Shown in pieces: positions 22,795 to 33,919 of a stretch of 64,000 bases of DNA. Below the pieces are notes generated by a model. That model saw only the letters and a list, made by a program, of their open reading frames with translations. It did not search any database and was not told the DNA's origin. The stretch comes from Paraburkholderia panacisoli (GTDB taxonomy: Bacteria; Pseudomonadota; Gammaproteobacteria; Burkholderiales; Burkholderiaceae): assembly GCF_008369935.1 (NCBI RefSeq), contig NZ_VTUZ01000002.1:124001-188000 (forward strand), in the 5' to 3' direction. Position 1 is the first letter of the stretch; every line of letters begins with the position of its first letter. A program made the translations under genes and the position numbers.

Positions 22795-23131
22795 GGGAAA
22801 TTAGAGGGTTTTCCTCATTACTCTTAGGTTGGTAAAACCGCCCGGAATCGGGCGGTTTTTCGTTTCTGGACGCGTTTTTCCCACAGCGGCGCAGCTTGTG
22901 GACCAAATCGTTAAAAACCCATCACGCATGGATGGCGCGCCGCACCATCAGCAGCTACCCTGTTCTATAATGTTCCGGTTACCATCAGGGTCAAGCTAGC
23001 TCACACGGAAATCGGCCGGTCGGAGTCTGCGCTTTCAGGCTCCAACGCGCGTCTTCGCGAGCATCGAACGAATGGAACGCCACTCAAACGCCCTAGCGAG
23101 GAGAACCCAGGCCACGTTTTCGCCTGTCAAC
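22795..23131. other. Intergenic region hpf-ptsN
   Basis: This 337-bp stretch contains the hpf terminator and a consensus -10 TATAAT at 22966-22971 without a recognisable -35. A GAGGAG at 23098-23103 is too far from the ptsN ATG to serve as its ribosome-binding site. No further gene is seen. Confidence 0.5.
22834..22860 (+). terminator. Intrinsic terminator after hpf
   Basis: AAAACCGCCCG-GAAT-CGGGCGGTTTTT: a symmetric stem with A and T tracts, able to work in both directions. Confidence 0.92.
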
Positions 23132-23587
23132 ATGAATCGTTTAGCCAAATTTCTTCCCCTCGAGAACGTCGTCGTCGGACTATCGGTCACCAGCAAGAAG
23201 CGTGTGTTCGAGCAAGCGGGCCTGATCTTCGAGAACCAGAACGGCATCGCCCGTAGCACAGTCACTGACAATCTGTTCGCGCGCGAGCGCCTCGGATCGA
23301 CGGGGCTTGGCGAAGGCGTCGCGATTCCGCACGGTCGGATCAAAGGCCTGAAGCAGCCGCTCGCCGCGTTCGTCCGCCTTGCCGAACCCATCCCCTTCGA
23401 GTCGCCTGACGGCCAGCCGGTCTCGCTGCTGATCTTCCTGCTCGTGCCCGAGCAGGCCACCCAGCAGCACCTCGAAATCCTTTCGGAAATCGCCCAGTTG
23501 CTGTCCGACCGCGAGGCGCGCGAGCGCCTGCACACGGAAGAAGACCGCGAATCGTTGCATCGCCTGCTCACTCAGTGGCAACCTTGA
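23132..23587 (+). CDS. ptsN: Nitrogen PTS EIIA protein
   Basis: A 151-residue EIIA-Ntr. The phosphorylated His is H67 in AIPHGRIKG. It takes phosphate from the PTS-Ntr chain and regulates potassium, carbon and nitrogen functions rather than transporting sugar. ATG 23132 (MNRLAKFLP) matches the family N-terminus; the in-frame ATG 23072 would add 20 atypical residues. It precedes hprK and rapZ. Confidence 0.95.
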   Translation: MNRLAKFLPLENVVVGLSVTSKKRVFEQAGLIFENQNGIARSTVTDNLFARERLGSTGLGEGVAIPHGRIKGLKQPLAAFVRLAEPIPFESPDGQPVSLLIFLLVPEQATQQHLEILSEIAQLLSDREARERLHTEEDRESLHRLLTQWQP

Positions 23588-23697
23588 TGCATCGGCGGTT
23601 ATCCGCCCGCATGCGAATACCGCCCGGCAACGCGCGGCCCGCGTTCGCGCGCCCGCGTCCTTGCCAGGCAAGCGGCCCACACTGGAGTCACTGACTC

Positions 23698-24666
23698 ATG
23701 GATACGTCCAGCATCAACGCCCAAAGCATTTTCGACGACAACGCCGCCGCGCTGAAACTCAGCTGGCTGACGGGGCATGAAGGCTGGGAACGCGGCTTTT
23801 CTTCGGAATCGGTCGCAAATGCCACGTCGAGCGCCGACCTCGTCGGCCACTTGAACCTGATCCACCCGAACCGGATCCAGGTGCTCGGCGACGCCGAAAT
23901 CGACTACTACAAACGCCAGACCGACGAAGACCGCTCGCGCCACATGGCCGAGCTGATCGCACTGGAGCCGCCGTTTCTGGTGGTGGCGGGCGGCGTGGCC
24001 GCGCCGCCAGAACTGGTGCTGCGCTGCACGCGCTCATCCACGCCGCTGTTCACTACGCCGATGTCCGCCGCCGCGGTAATCGACAGCCTGCGGCTGTACA
24101 TGTCGCGCATTCTCGCGCCGCGCGCCACGCTGCACGGCGTGTTTCTCGACATCCTCGGCATGGGCGTGCTGCTCACCGGCGACTCGGGCCTCGGCAAGAG
24201 CGAACTCGGGCTGGAACTCATCAGCCGCGGCCACGGCCTCGTGGCCGACGACGCAGTAGACTTCGTGCGCCTCGGTCCGGACTTCGTCGAAGGACGCTGC
24301 CCGCCGCTCCTGCAAAATCTGCTCGAAGTGCGCGGCCTCGGCCTGCTCGACATCAAGACGATTTTCGGTGAAACGGCTGTGCGCCGGAAAATGAAGCTGA
24401 AGCTGATCGTGCAACTGGTGCGCCGTCCCGACGGCGAATTCCAGCGGCTGCCGCTGGAAAGTCAAACCGTCGACGTGCTCGGCCTGCCGATCAGCAAGGT
24501 CACGATTCAGGTGGCCGCGGGCCGCAACCTCGCGGTACTGGTCGAAGCGGCGGTGCGCAACACGATCCTGCAACTGCGCGGCATCGACACGCTGCGCGAC
24601 TTCATGGACCGCCAGCGCCTCGCGATGCAAGACCCCGACAGCCAGTTTCCCGGCAAGCTGATCTGA
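23698..24666 (+). CDS. hprK: HPr kinase/phosphorylase
   Basis: A 322-residue HprK that phosphorylates and dephosphorylates a serine of HPr. Walker A GDSGLGKS is at residues 161-168, with the C-terminal motif [11 protein letters not shown] behind it. In proteobacteria it sits with ptsN and rapZ and links PTS state to regulation. It lies 110 nt after ptsN. Confidence 0.97.
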   Translation: MDTSSINAQSIFDDNAAALKLSWLTGHEGWERGFSSESVANATSSADLVGHLNLIHPNRIQVLGDAEIDYYKRQTDEDRSRHMAELIALEPPFLVVAGGVAAPPELVLRCTRSSTPLFTTPMSAAAVIDSLRLYMSRILAPRATLHGVFLDILGMGVLLTGDSGLGKSELGLELISRGHGLVADDAVDFVRLGPDFVEGRCPPLLQNLLEVRGLGLLDIKTIFGETAVRRKMKLKLIVQLVRRPDGEFQRLPLESQTVDVLGLPISKVTIQVAAGRNLAVLVEAAVRNTILQLRGIDTLRDFMDRQRLAMQDPDSQFPGKLI

Positions 24667-24762
24667 AGCAGCAAGACCTGCAGCGCCCGCAGCCGAGGGC
24701 TGGCCGTGGGTACGCGCATAGGGACCAGATGCTATGATGAAATGTACGGTTTCGACGACTCC

Positions 24763-25656
24763 ATGCGCATAATCCTGATCACTGGTATATCCGGCTCCGG
24801 CAAGTCAGTTGCCCTGAACGCGCTCGAAGACGCGGGCTATTACTGCGTCGACAATCTGCCGCCGCGCTTTCTGCCGCAACTCGCCGCCTATCTCGCCGAC
24901 GACGGACAAGATCGCCTCGCAGTCGCGATCGACGCGCGTTCGAGCGCGTCCCTCGATGAAATGCCCGCGATGATCCGCGATTTGTCGCGCGCTCACGACG
25001 TGCGCGTGCTGTTCCTGAGCGCCAGCACGCAGTCGCTGATCCAGCGCTTTTCCGAAACGCGCCGCCGCCATCCCCTCTCCGGCTCCCCCGCGCACGACGC
25101 GGACGTGGGCCTGCTCACCTCGCTCGCGGAAGCAATCGAGCGCGAGCGCGAACTCGTGGCGGGACTCGCCGAGTTCGGCCATCAGATCGACACCAGCAAT
25201 CTGCGCGCGAACGTGCTGCGCGCATGGGTCAAACGCTTCATCGAGCAGAAAGAGGCGGGGCTCGTGCTGATGTTCGAGTCGTTCGGTTTCAAGCGCGGCG
25301 TGCCGCTCGACGCGGATTTCGTTTTCGACGTGCGCACGCTGCCGAACCCGTACTACGATCATGAATTGAGGCCGCTCACCGGCCTCGACAAACCGGTGAT
25401 GGATTTTCTCGACGCGCTGCCGGTCGTGCATGAAATGATCGACGACATCGAGAAGTTTCTCTCCAAGTGGCTGCCGCATTTCCGAGACGACAATCGCAGT
25501 TATCTGACCGTCGCGATCGGTTGCACGGGCGGCCAGCACCGCTCGGTGTTCATTGCGGAGACGCTTGCCGCGCGTCTCGCAGCGTCGGCGAATGTGATTG
25601 TGCGGCATCGCGATACGCCGGTCGATGTCGGCGAATCATCAAAGCTAGTGGCTTAA
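24763..25656 (+). CDS. rapZ: RNase adapter/nucleotide-binding protein RapZ
   Basis: A 297-residue RapZ (YvcJ) family P-loop protein. Walker A GISGSGKS is at residues 8-15 and the conserved C-terminal motif is [11 protein letters not shown]. In E. coli it binds GlmZ/GlmY sRNAs and directs RNase E, controlling glmS; no GlmZ-like RNA is evident here. The start is ATG 24763 (MRIILITG). A -10-like TATGAT lies at 24733-24738. Confidence 0.96.
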   Translation: MRIILITGISGSGKSVALNALEDAGYYCVDNLPPRFLPQLAAYLADDGQDRLAVAIDARSSASLDEMPAMIRDLSRAHDVRVLFLSASTQSLIQRFSETRRRHPLSGSPAHDADVGLLTSLAEAIERERELVAGLAEFGHQIDTSNLRANVLRAWVKRFIEQKEAGLVLMFESFGFKRGVPLDADFVFDVRTLPNPYYDHELRPLTGLDKPVMDFLDALPVVHEMIDDIEKFLSKWLPHFRDDNRSYLTVAIGCTGGQHRSVFIAETLAARLAASANVIVRHRDTPVDVGESSKLVA

Positions 25657-25697
25657 CCGGCCGCACCGCGCGGCCTTAACCCGAAGCGTTGCGCCCC

Positions 25698-26333
25698 ATG
25701 TCTACTACTTCTACTGTGCTCGCCGATGTGCCGCTGTTTCCGCTGCATACGGTGCTGTTTCCCGATGGACTGCTGCCGCTGAAAATCTTCGAAGCGCGCT
25801 ACCTCGACATGGCGCGCGACTGTCTGCGAGAAAAAACGCCGTTCGGCGTGTGCATGCTGAAAAGCGGCGCGGAAGTGGCACGCGAAGATGAGCCTTCGGT
25901 GCCCGAAGCAATTGGCTGCCTCGCCGAAATCGAAGAATGCGACGTCGAAGCCTTCGGCATGCTGTTGATTCGCGCACGTGGCACACGTAGGTTTCGCCTG
26001 CTGTCGCATCGCGTGGAAAGCAGCGGTTTGCTGGTCGGCATGGCCGAACCGATCGGCGACGACATGCCGCTCGAAGGCAATGAACTGCTGGCCAAATTCG
26101 GCGCGTGCGCGGAAGTGCTCGAACGGATCATCGCGACGATCCGCGAACGGGACCCGGACAGCTTGCCGTTCGCGGAGCCATTCAGGCTCGAAGATCCGTC
26201 ATGGGTGTCGAACCGTCTTGCGGAAGTGCTGCCGATCGCATTGCGGGCGCGTCAGAAACTAATGGAACTGCGTGACGCCGGCGCGCGGATCGATGTGGTT
26301 CATCACTACATGCAGCAGCATCAACTCTTATAA
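25698..26333 (+). CDS. Stand-alone LON substrate-binding domain protein
   Basis: A 211-residue protein consisting only of a LON N-terminal substrate-binding domain (VPLFPLHTVLFPDGLLPLKIFEARY), with no AAA+ or Ser-Lys protease domain. Such proteins are common in proteobacteria and have no settled function. ATG 25698 is preferred to an in-frame TTG at 25689. It is convergent with mutY, 39 nt apart. Confidence 0.9.
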   Translation: MSTTSTVLADVPLFPLHTVLFPDGLLPLKIFEARYLDMARDCLREKTPFGVCMLKSGAEVAREDEPSVPEAIGCLAEIEECDVEAFGMLLIRARGTRRFRLLSHRVESSGLLVGMAEPIGDDMPLEGNELLAKFGACAEVLERIIATIRERDPDSLPFAEPFRLEDPSWVSNRLAEVLPIALRARQKLMELRDAGARIDVVHHYMQQHQLL

Positions 26334-26372
26334 GTGCGGCTGCGCATGTAGCGGACCAGTCGGCTTTCTTCG

Positions 26373-27500
26373 TTAGATCAACGAACCCTGCAAACCGTCC
26401 AGCAGTTTGCGCACCGGCGCGGGCACCCCGAATGAATCGAGATCGCTGAGGGCGACCCACGCGGTGTCTGCATCTCCAAGCGCGGCCAGAGTGCCCTCGC
26501 CCCGATCCAGTTCCGCGAGCCGCGGCTCGATATCCAGCTTGAAATGCGTGAACACATGCGTGAGCGGCGCGAGCGGCGAAACCGCGCCGTCGCTGCCGAA
26601 GGCGCGTGCGCGCTCGGCGAGCGCGGCTTCATCGGCGGCTTCGGGCAGGCTCCACAAGCCGCCCCAGATGCCTGACGGCGGCCGCTTCTCCAGCATCACC
26701 GCATTACCGTCGCGCAGCACCAGCATCCAGGTGCGGCGCGTCGGCACGGCTTTCTTCGGACGCGCCGTCGGCAATTCGCGCTGACGTCCGCTGACATTGG
26801 CCACGCAGTCGGCAGCGAACGGGCAACGCAGACAGTCCGGCTTGCCGCGCACGCAGAGGGTCGCGCCGAGATCCATCAAACCCTGCGTGTACGAACTGAC
26901 GTCGTCATCCGATGCATTCGACGGCAGCAGCGACTCCGCCAGCGTCCACATCGCGTTTTCGACCTTCTTCTCACCCGGAAAACCGTCGACGCCGAATACG
27001 CGCGCGAGCACTCGCTTCACATTGCCGTCGAGAATCGTCGCGCGCGCGCCAAAGGCGAACGAAGCAATGGCCGCCGCCGTCGAGCGGCCGATGCCGGGCA
27101 ACTCCGCGAGCTGCTCGACCGACGCCGGAAACGCGCCGCCATGCTGCTCGACCACGACTTGCGCGCAGCGATGCAGATTGCGCGCGCGCGTGTAGTAACC
27201 GAGGCCGGCCCACAACGCCATCACGTCGTCCGCTGGCGCGGCGGCGAGTGCGGCGACATCGGGAAAACGAGCAAGAAATTTCGCGTAGTACGGAATCACC
27301 GTCGATACCTGGGTCTGCTGCAGCATGATCTCCGACAGCCAGATGCGATACGGATCGCGCGTGTTCTGCCACGGCAGATCATGACGCCCGTGCCGGCGCT
27401 GCCATGCGATCAGGCGCGCTGAAAAATCCGGCATCTGAGGAAACGCAGCCGCTTCGGATGCGGTGGGCGAAGCGGCACCCGGAGTTAAACGAGATGGCAT
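26373..27500 (-). CDS. mutY: A/G-specific adenine DNA glycosylase
   Basis: A 375-residue MutY that removes adenine mispaired with 8-oxoguanine. It has the catalytic Glu in SEIMLQQTQV, the helix-hairpin-helix LPGIGRSTA, and the catalytic Asp in ILDGNVKRV. The [4Fe-4S] cysteines show C-x6-C-x2-C-x5-C spacing, and the C-terminal Nudix-like 8-oxoG recognition domain is present. The start is ATG 27500, seven nt after the mutM stop, so the two GO-system genes are co-transcribed. Confidence 0.97.
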   Translation of the reverse strand: MPSRLTPGAASPTASEAAAFPQMPDFSARLIAWQRRHGRHDLPWQNTRDPYRIWLSEIMLQQTQVSTVIPYYAKFLARFPDVAALAAAPADDVMALWAGLGYYTRARNLHRCAQVVVEQHGGAFPASVEQLAELPGIGRSTAAAIASFAFGARATILDGNVKRVLARVFGVDGFPGEKKVENAMWTLAESLLPSNASDDDVSSYTQGLMDLGATLCVRGKPDCLRCPFAADCVANVSGRQRELPTARPKKAVPTRRTWMLVLRDGNAVMLEKRPPSGIWGGLWSLPEAADEAALAERARAFGSDGAVSPLAPLTHVFTHFKLDIEPRLAELDRGEGTLAALGDADTAWVALSDLDSFGVPAPVRKLLDGLQGSLI

Positions 27501-27507
27501 TGAAGTT

Positions 27508-28338
27508 CTAGCGCTGGCAGGTGGGACAGAAATAGGTGGAACGCTGCCCCTGCACGATCTGTTTGATCGGCGTTCCGCACACGCGGCATGGCAGGCCCGC
27601 GCGATCATAGACGAAATAGTCGAGCTGGAAGTAGCCGCTTTCCCCGTCGCTGCCGACGAAATCGCGCAGCGTGCTGCCGCCCTTCTCTATCGCGGCGGCG
27701 AGCGTCACGCGCACGGCGTCCGCCAGCAGTTCGTAGCGCACCAGCGAGACGCGGCCCGCCGCGGTGGTCGGCCGGATGCCAGCGCGAAACAGACTCTCCG
27801 ACGCATAGATATTGCCAACGCCAACGACGATTTCACCGGCCAGCAGCGCCTGCTTCACCGACACCTTGCGCCCGCGCGTGAGCCGATGCATCAGCGCGCC
27901 GGAGAACGCGGGCGAGAACGGCTCGACGCCGAGCCCCGCGAGCAGCGGATGCTCGAGGATGTCGCCGGCTTCGCGCGGATGCCATAGCACCGCGCCGAAA
28001 CGCCGCGGATCGCGATAGCGCAAAATGAACTCGTCGAAGATCCAGTCGATGTGGTCGTGTTTCGCCGCGGCCGGCGGATGCGGCACGTGCCGCAGCACTC
28101 GCAGCGTCCCGGTCATGCCAAGATGCACGATGAACCAGCCTGCGTCGATTTCGAACAGCAGATACTTGCCGCGCCGCTCGACTTTGCGCACCACGTGGCC
28201 GCGCAAGGTTTTCGCAAGGTCGGCCGGAATCGGCCAGCGCAGCGCGGGCGTGCGCACCTCGACGCGCTCGACCTTGCGGCCGGACACATACGGTTCGATT
28301 CCCCGTCGGGTAACCTCAACTTCTGGCAACTCTGGCAT
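27508..28338 (-). CDS. mutM: Formamidopyrimidine-DNA glycosylase
   Basis: A 276-residue Fpg that excises 8-oxoguanine and formamidopyrimidines with AP-lyase activity. It begins MPELPEVE (catalytic Pro2 and Glu3) and ends with a C-x2-C-x16-C-x2-C zinc finger. The start is fixed by the required N-terminal proline. It is followed directly by mutY and is divergent from the TPR gene. Confidence 0.98.
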   Translation of the reverse strand: MPELPEVEVTRRGIEPYVSGRKVERVEVRTPALRWPIPADLAKTLRGHVVRKVERRGKYLLFEIDAGWFIVHLGMTGTLRVLRHVPHPPAAAKHDHIDWIFDEFILRYRDPRRFGAVLWHPREAGDILEHPLLAGLGVEPFSPAFSGALMHRLTRGRKVSVKQALLAGEIVVGVGNIYASESLFRAGIRPTTAAGRVSLVRYELLADAVRVTLAAAIEKGGSTLRDFVGSDGESGYFQLDYFVYDRAGLPCRVCGTPIKQIVQGQRSTYFCPTCQR

Positions 28339-28425
28339 TTCTAACTGGTCTGCAACTTGCGTAAGTGGTTGTGCGCGTATTGTAGCGAGCGCGTTACAAT
28401 CGTCCGAAACATTGAACGGATTTCC

Positions 28426-30267
28426 ATGAACTTGTCCTTCGTGAAGCTGTTTTCGAAGCACCCGGCTCGCGCGCCCCGCGTGCCGCACGCCGTGTCCGCT
28501 CGCCGGATACTCGGCGCAGCCGTGCTCGCCGTCTGGGCGCTGGCCGCCGTGCCCGCGCACGCGCAGGATCCGTCACCGGATTCGGATGACAGCTCGGTTA
28601 CGCTGCCTGACCCGCTGGGTCCGGCATCGGCGGAAGACCAGAAGGCGCTGCCCAGCGTGCCGTTGTCGAGCCAGATCGTGTTCCAGGTGCTCGCCGCCGA
28701 AGTGGCGCTGCAACGCGACCAGCCGGCGCCCGCCTATCAGACTTACCTCGCCCTCGCGCGCGACACGCACGACCCGCGCATGGCGCAGCGCGCCACCGAA
28801 ATCGCGCTGGCCGCGCAAAGCCCGTCGGACGCGTTGGCCGCCGCACAGCTGTGGCAGCAGTATGCGCCGGACTCGGAGCGCGCCGCGCAAATCGACGCGT
28901 CGCTGCTCGTGTTGTCCGGCAAACCCGACGACGCCGGGCCTATTCTCGCCCGCGAACTCACGAAAGTGCCGGCGGAGAATCGCGGTAGCGCGATTCTCGC
29001 GTTGCAGCTGCTGCTGTCACGCGGCCCGAACCGGATCGGCGGCTTGCACGTGCTGCAGGATCTGCTCAAGAACGATATGAACCGGCCGGAAGCTCAACTG
29101 GCCATCGCGCGCCAGCAGTTGCTGTCGGACGACGCGCCGGGCGCGCGCAAGTCGCTCGAACAGGCGCTGACGCTGAAGCCGGACTATCTGCCTGCGGCGC
29201 TGTTGCTGTCGCAGATGGGTCCGGAAGAGCGCAAGGAAGGCATCGCGTCGCTTGAAAAATACGTGCAGCAGAACCCGAAATCGCATGACGCGCGTCTCGC
29301 GCTCGCTCAGATGTACCTCGCGAGCGATCGCCTGGACGACGCGCAGAAGCAGTTCGAGATCATGCGCAAGGCCAATGCGAACGACCTGACGCCACTCATG
29401 GCGCTCGCGCTGATCAAGATCCAGCAAAAGAATTTCAACGACGCGCAAGCCTATCTGATCCAGTATGCGCAACTGGCCGAAAAAACGCCGGGCGCCGATG
29501 CGGGCCAGGCGTACATCTACCTTGCGCAGCTGTCGCTCGAACAGAAGAACGAAGCGGCCGCGAGCGACTGGCTGAACAAGATTGCGCCCACGAGCCAGCA
29601 ATACATGCCGGCGCAGATCACGCGCGCGCAACTGCTCGCGAAACAAGGCAAGACCGACGACGCGCGCAAGCTGCTGGCTAACCTGCAGGCGTCCGATCCG
29701 CGCGACCTGGCATTGCTCGCCCGCACCGACGCTGCGATCCTGTTCGACGCGAAGCGCTACCCGGAAGCGGAAGCACGTCTGCAACAAGCCACCGCGGCCT
29801 TCCCCGACGATCCGGACCTCACCTACGACTACGCAATGGCCGCCGAAAAGAACGGTCATTACGACGTGATGGAAGCTCAGTTGCGCAAACTGATCCAGAC
29901 GCAGCCCGACAATCCGCAGGCGTACAACGCGCTCGGCTATTCGCTGGCCGATCGCAATCAGCGCCTGTCGGAAGCGGACAAGCTGGTTGAGAAGGCGTCG
30001 TCGCTGGCACCGAACGACGCGTTCATCATGGACAGCGTCGGCTGGGTCAAATACCGGATGGGCGATACGTCGGACGCGATCAGGCTGCTGCGCAAGGCCT
30101 ACGACCTTCAGCCTAACGCCGAAATCGGCGCGCACCTCGGCGAAGTGCTATGGAAAAGCGGCGACCACGATCAGGCTCGCGCCGCGTTCCGCGACGCGCG
30201 CAGGCTGGAGCCGGACAACGACACGCTGGTCAAAACGCTGCAACGTCTTCAGGTGAACGATCTTTGA
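28426..30267 (+). CDS. Secreted tetratricopeptide-repeat protein
   Basis: A 613-residue protein with a long signal sequence (hydrophobic core about residues 27-42, cleavage near AHA-Q) and many degenerate TPR units through residue 600. TPRs are clearest near the C-terminus ([17 protein letters not shown]). There is no lipobox. It is translationally coupled to lolB (TGATG overlap) and ahead of ispE, a conserved betaproteobacterial order. An envelope assembly role is likely, but the function is unproven. Confidence 0.85.
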   Translation: MNLSFVKLFSKHPARAPRVPHAVSARRILGAAVLAVWALAAVPAHAQDPSPDSDDSSVTLPDPLGPASAEDQKALPSVPLSSQIVFQVLAAEVALQRDQPAPAYQTYLALARDTHDPRMAQRATEIALAAQSPSDALAAAQLWQQYAPDSERAAQIDASLLVLSGKPDDAGPILARELTKVPAENRGSAILALQLLLSRGPNRIGGLHVLQDLLKNDMNRPEAQLAIARQQLLSDDAPGARKSLEQALTLKPDYLPAALLLSQMGPEERKEGIASLEKYVQQNPKSHDARLALAQMYLASDRLDDAQKQFEIMRKANANDLTPLMALALIKIQQKNFNDAQAYLIQYAQLAEKTPGADAGQAYIYLAQLSLEQKNEAAASDWLNKIAPTSQQYMPAQITRAQLLAKQGKTDDARKLLANLQASDPRDLALLARTDAAILFDAKRYPEAEARLQQATAAFPDDPDLTYDYAMAAEKNGHYDVMEAQLRKLIQTQPDNPQAYNALGYSLADRNQRLSEADKLVEKASSLAPNDAFIMDSVGWVKYRMGDTSDAIRLLRKAYDLQPNAEIGAHLGEVLWKSGDHDQARAAFRDARRLEPDNDTLVKTLQRLQVNDL

Positions 30268-30899
30268 TGCGTCTTTCCCGTTTGATTTCCTTTCCCCGAG
30301 CACCGCGCGGCGCGGCGCTCGGCTTCGCAGCGGCAGCGGTTGTCGCACTGGCCGGCTGTGCATCGGTGAAACCGCAGGGGCCGTCCACGTCGAATGCCGC
30401 GACTGCGGTCACCGCGCAGACGAGCCGTTCTTACCAAGGTCGCTTCTCGGTCCAGTACAACGACCAGAACGGCCAGCCGCGCAACGCATACGGTAACTTC
30501 TCATGGCAGGAAACGGGCGACACCGTGACCCTGCAATTGCGCAACCCGCTCGGCCAGACGCTGGCTATCGTGACTTCGTCGCCGGCTTCGGCCACGCTCG
30601 AGTTGCCGAACCGTCAGCCGCTCACCGCGGACAATGTGTCCACGCTGATGCAGAATGCGCTCGGTTTCGCGTTGCCGGTCGAAGGGCTGCGTTACTGGCT
30701 GCAGCCGTCACCGGCCCCTACGTCGCGCGCCACGACTGAGAAGGATCCGCAGCAACCGTCGCGTCTGAAGGAGATCACACAGGACGGCTGGACGATCGAC
30801 TATGTTGCCTATGCCGACGCACCCGCCACCGGAGTAAAGCGCGTCAACCTCAGCCGTTCGGAGCCACCGCTCGACATCAAGCTCGTGCTGGATCAGTGA
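30267..30899 (+). CDS. lolB: Outer-membrane lipoprotein receptor LolB
   Basis: A 210-residue lipoprotein. The lipobox LAGC is at about residues 26-29, and the mature LolB fold begins near SYQGRFSVQYND. It accepts lipoproteins from LolA and inserts them in the outer membrane. The ATG shares one base with the preceding stop. The sequence is divergent, but lipobox, length and position between the TPR gene and ispE agree. Confidence 0.93.
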   Translation: MRLSRLISFPRAPRGAALGFAAAAVVALAGCASVKPQGPSTSNAATAVTAQTSRSYQGRFSVQYNDQNGQPRNAYGNFSWQETGDTVTLQLRNPLGQTLAIVTSSPASATLELPNRQPLTADNVSTLMQNALGFALPVEGLRYWLQPSPAPTSRATTEKDPQQPSRLKEITQDGWTIDYVAYADAPATGVKRVNLSRSEPPLDIKLVLDQ

Positions 30900-30972
30900 C
30901 CCGCGTCGCCGCGTCGCTTGACGCATCTTTGCCGCTTCTTTGGCGCCGCTTTGGCGCATGTAGCCTCGACTC

Positions 30973-31854
30973 ATGATTGAAACGACCGATTCGCTGCGCG
31001 ATTGCCTCGCGCCAGCGAAACTCAACCTCTTCCTGCATATCACCGGCCGCCGGCCGGATGGTTATCACACGCTGCAAACGGTCTTCCAGTTACTCGACTG
31101 GGGTGACACTCTGCACTTCAAGCGACGTGACGACGGACTCATCACGCGCAGTACCGAGATCGCCGACGTACCGCAGGAACACGACCTCACTGTGCGCGCC
31201 GCGACGCTGCTCAAGTCGCATACGGGCTCGCGCGAAGGCGTCGAGATTGAAATAGAGAAGCGTCTGCCGATGGGCGGCGGCCTCGGCGGCGGCAGTTCCG
31301 ACGCGGCGACGACGCTGCTGGCGTTGAACCGCTTGTGGAAACTCAACTTGCCGCGCCTGGAATTGCAGGCGTTGGCATTGCAGCTCGGTGCGGACGTGCC
31401 GTTTTTTATTTTTGGAAAAAATGCGTTCGCACAGGGTGTCGGAGAATCTTTAGACGTTGTACAATTGCCGCCGCGCCACTTCCTAGTGGTGACACCGAGG
31501 GTGCAGGTTCCAACTGCAGCGATTTTTTCCGAAAAAGCGTTGACAAGAGATTCAAAGCCCCTCATAATTACGGACTTTCCTGCAGAACTTAGCTGCAACA
31601 CTGAATGGCCGGAAAGTTTTGGCCGGAATGACATGCAGCAGGTTGTCGTAGGGAAGTACGTGGAAGTAGCGCAAGTGTTGCGATGGTTTGACAACATCGC
31701 GCCAGCGCGGATGTCTGGATCAGGTGCAAGTGTCTTTGCAGCGTTCCGTAGCAAAGCTGAAGCAGAAGCGGCGCAAGCCAAACTGCCCGGCGAATGGAAC
31801 AGCGCAGTGGCCGCCGGTCTGGATCAGCATCCACTCTTTACTTTCGCGTCATAA
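30973..31854 (+). CDS. ispE: 4-diphosphocytidyl-2-C-methyl-D-erythritol kinase
   Basis: A 293-residue GHMP kinase of the MEP isoprenoid pathway. The N-terminal motif is [11 protein letters not shown] and the ATP loop is [14 protein letters not shown]. It lies 73 nt after lolB and is followed by tRNA-Gln and prs. Confidence 0.97.
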   Translation: MIETTDSLRDCLAPAKLNLFLHITGRRPDGYHTLQTVFQLLDWGDTLHFKRRDDGLITRSTEIADVPQEHDLTVRAATLLKSHTGSREGVEIEIEKRLPMGGGLGGGSSDAATTLLALNRLWKLNLPRLELQALALQLGADVPFFIFGKNAFAQGVGESLDVVQLPPRHFLVVTPRVQVPTAAIFSEKALTRDSKPLIITDFPAELSCNTEWPESFGRNDMQQVVVGKYVEVAQVLRWFDNIAPARMSGSGASVFAAFRSKAEAEAAQAKLPGEWNSAVAAGLDQHPLFTFAS

Positions 31855-31863
31855 GTTTTGCAT

Positions 31864-31889
31864 CGCCGAACGAAACTCCACGTTCGGCG
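31864..31889 (+). other. Hairpin between ispE and tRNA-Gln
   Basis: CGCCGAACG (31864-31872) and CGTTCGGCG (31881-31889) form a perfect 9-bp stem with an 8-nt loop. There is no T-run. It may be a processing or stability element in an ispE-tRNA transcript. Confidence 0.5.
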
Positions 31890-31906
31890 GAGCTCAGAGT
31901 TAGTGT

Positions 31907-31983
31907 AGGGGAGTCGCCAAGCTGGTTAAGGCACCGGATTTTGATTCCGGCATGCAAAGGTTCGAATCCTTTCTCCCCTGCCA
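31907..31983 (+). tRNA. tRNA-Gln (anticodon TTG)
   Basis: A 77-nt cloverleaf: acceptor AGGGGAG pairs with CTCCCCT, discriminator G and encoded CCA follow. The anticodon stem CCGGA/TCCGG encloses the TTG anticodon, and the T arm is AAAGG-TTCGAAT-CCTTT. It lies between ispE and prs, as in relatives. Confidence 0.98.
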
Positions 31984-32027
31984 AAAATTCTCGCATTTCC
32001 CCTCGCCCCCCAGCCTGAAGCAGGTGC

Positions 32028-32987
32028 ATGATGAGCAGCCATGACGGCCTGATGGTTTTTACTGGCAACGCGAATCCCGCGCTTGCGCAGGAAGTCGTCA
32101 AAATCCTCGGTATTCCCCTCGGCAAAGCAATGGTTAGCCGTTTCTCGGACGGTGAAATCCAGGTCGAGATTCAGGAAAACGTGCGTGGCAAGGATGTCTT
32201 CGTCCTGCAATCCACGTGCGCACCGGCAAACGACAACCTGATGGAACTGATGATCATGGTCGATGCGCTCAAGCGCGCATCCGCTGGCCGGATCACCGCC
32301 GCCATCCCCTACTTCGGTTATGCCCGTCAAGATCGTCGCCCGCGTTCCGCGCGCGTCGCCATTTCGGCGAAGATCGTGGCGAACATGCTGGAAATCGCCG
32401 GCGTCGAGCGGATCATCACGATGGATCTGCACGCCGACCAGATTCAAGGCTTCTTCGACATCCCGGTCGACAACATCTACGCAACGCCCGTGCTGCTCGG
32501 CGATCTGCGCAAGCAGAATTACGAGAACCTGCTGGTGGTTTCGCCGGACGTCGGCGGCGTGGTGCGGGCCCGGGCCTTGGCGAAGCAGCTCAATTGCGAT
32601 CTCGCGATCATCGACAAGCGTCGCCCGAAGGCGAACGTCGCCGAAGTGATGAACATCATCGGTGAAGTCGAAGGCCGTACCTGCGTGATCATGGACGACA
32701 TGGTCGACACCGCCGGCACGCTCTGCAAGGCAGCACAAGTTTTGAAGGAACGCGGTGCGAAGCAGGTGTTCGCTTACGCTACCCACCCGGTTCTGTCGGG
32801 CGGCGCGGGCGAGCGTATCGCCGCTTCCGCACTCGACGAACTCGTTGTCACGGACACGATCCCGCTCGGCGAAGAAGCCCGCTCGTGCGCAAAGATCCGT
32901 TCGTTGACCAGCGCCGGCCTGCTTGCCGAAACGTTCTCGCGCATCCGTCGCGGCGATTCGGTGATGTCGCTGTTTGCTGAAAGTTAA
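32028..32987 (+). CDS. prs: Ribose-phosphate pyrophosphokinase
   Basis: A 319-residue PRPP synthetase, which transfers pyrophosphate from ATP to ribose 5-phosphate. The flexible-loop and R5P-binding region is [14 protein letters not shown], and the PRPP loop is [13 protein letters not shown] near residue 222. ATG 32028 or 32031 are both possible starts. PRPP feeds apt and hisC pathways also present in this window. It is followed by a terminator. Confidence 0.98.
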   Translation: MMSSHDGLMVFTGNANPALAQEVVKILGIPLGKAMVSRFSDGEIQVEIQENVRGKDVFVLQSTCAPANDNLMELMIMVDALKRASAGRITAAIPYFGYARQDRRPRSARVAISAKIVANMLEIAGVERIITMDLHADQIQGFFDIPVDNIYATPVLLGDLRKQNYENLLVVSPDVGGVVRARALAKQLNCDLAIIDKRRPKANVAEVMNIIGEVEGRTCVIMDDMVDTAGTLCKAAQVLKERGAKQVFAYATHPVLSGGAGERIAASALDELVVTDTIPLGEEARSCAKIRSLTSAGLLAETFSRIRRGDSVMSLFAES

Positions 32988-33077
32988 GATTTGCGAAGGC
33001 GCAGGGTATCGCTTAATGCGGCACGCTGCGCTTTTGCACAATCGGCATGAACGAACGAAGGTTCGTGCCGCAGCTCT

Positions 33078-33114
33078 GGGGCCTCAGCCGTAACGGCTTG
33101 GAGGCCCCGTTTTT
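33078..33114 (+). terminator. Intrinsic terminator after prs
   Basis: GGGGCCTCAGCCG (33078-33090) pairs with CGGCTTGGAGGCCCC (33094-33108) with a two-base bulge, followed by GTTTTT. Confidence 0.85.
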
Positions 33115-33150
33115 ACTGCCTGGTCGCGGGCAGTGCATTGGAGATTCAAC

Positions 33151-33768
33151 ATGAAAGTAGTCGCTTTCGAGCGTTCTTTGCAAGGTACGGGTGCGAGCCG
33201 CCGCCTGCGTAACTCGGGCAAGACCCCGGGCATCGTATATGGCGCTGGTGCTGAAACGCAATTGGTCGAACTGGACCACAACGCGCTGTGGCACGCGCTG
33301 AAGAAAGAAGTTTTCCATTCGTCGATTCTCGATCTGGAAGTGGCAGGCAAGTCGCAACAGGTTCTGCTGCGCGACGTGCAATACCACCCGTTCCGTCAGC
33401 TCGTGCTGCACGTGGACTTCCAACGTGTCGACGCGAAGAAGAAGCTGCACACCAAGGTGCCGCTGCACTTCATGAACCAGGAATCCAACCCGGCAGTGAA
33501 GCTGTCGAGCGCGGTGATCTCGCACGTCGTCAATGAACTGGAAATCGAGTGCCTGCCGTCGGCACTGCCGGAATTCATCGAAGTCGACCTGGCGCAGATC
33601 GAAGCGGGTCAAGCGGTTCACGCTAAAGACATCAAGCTGCCGGCAGGTGTGTCGCTGGTTGCTCACGTCGAAGCAGAAAACCCGGTGGTCGCAGCTGCAA
33701 CGATCCCGGCTGGCGCAATCGCTGAAGGCGACGCCGCTGCTGCTGAAGGCGAAACGCCGGCTGCTTAA
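33151..33768 (+). CDS. rplY: 50S ribosomal protein L25 (CTC form)
   Basis: A 205-residue long-form L25: an N-terminal 5S rRNA-binding domain (about residues 1-95) and a C-terminal TL5/CTC beta domain, ending in an Ala/Glu-rich tail. The start is ATG 33151 with GGAG 11 nt upstream. It lies between prs and pth in the usual order. Confidence 0.97.
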   Translation: MKVVAFERSLQGTGASRRLRNSGKTPGIVYGAGAETQLVELDHNALWHALKKEVFHSSILDLEVAGKSQQVLLRDVQYHPFRQLVLHVDFQRVDAKKKLHTKVPLHFMNQESNPAVKLSSAVISHVVNELEIECLPSALPEFIEVDLAQIEAGQAVHAKDIKLPAGVSLVAHVEAENPVVAAATIPAGAIAEGDAAAAEGETPAA

Positions 33769-33831
33769 GAACCTTTCGGGTTCCGAGCAAGCAATCCTCT
33801 CGATCCGTTTTCAATGAAACGGTCGATGTGA

Positions 33832-33863
33832 CCCGCCGAGGTTCGCCCCGGCGGGTTTTTTTT
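33832..33863 (+). terminator. Intrinsic terminator after rplY
   Basis: CCCGCCG and CGGCGGG form the stem, followed by eight T residues. Confidence 0.88.
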
Positions 33864-33919
33864 CGGTTTTTTTCGGCCGGGCCGAGTTCGACTCGCGGGC
33901 CAGACGGACCTACGCAATC

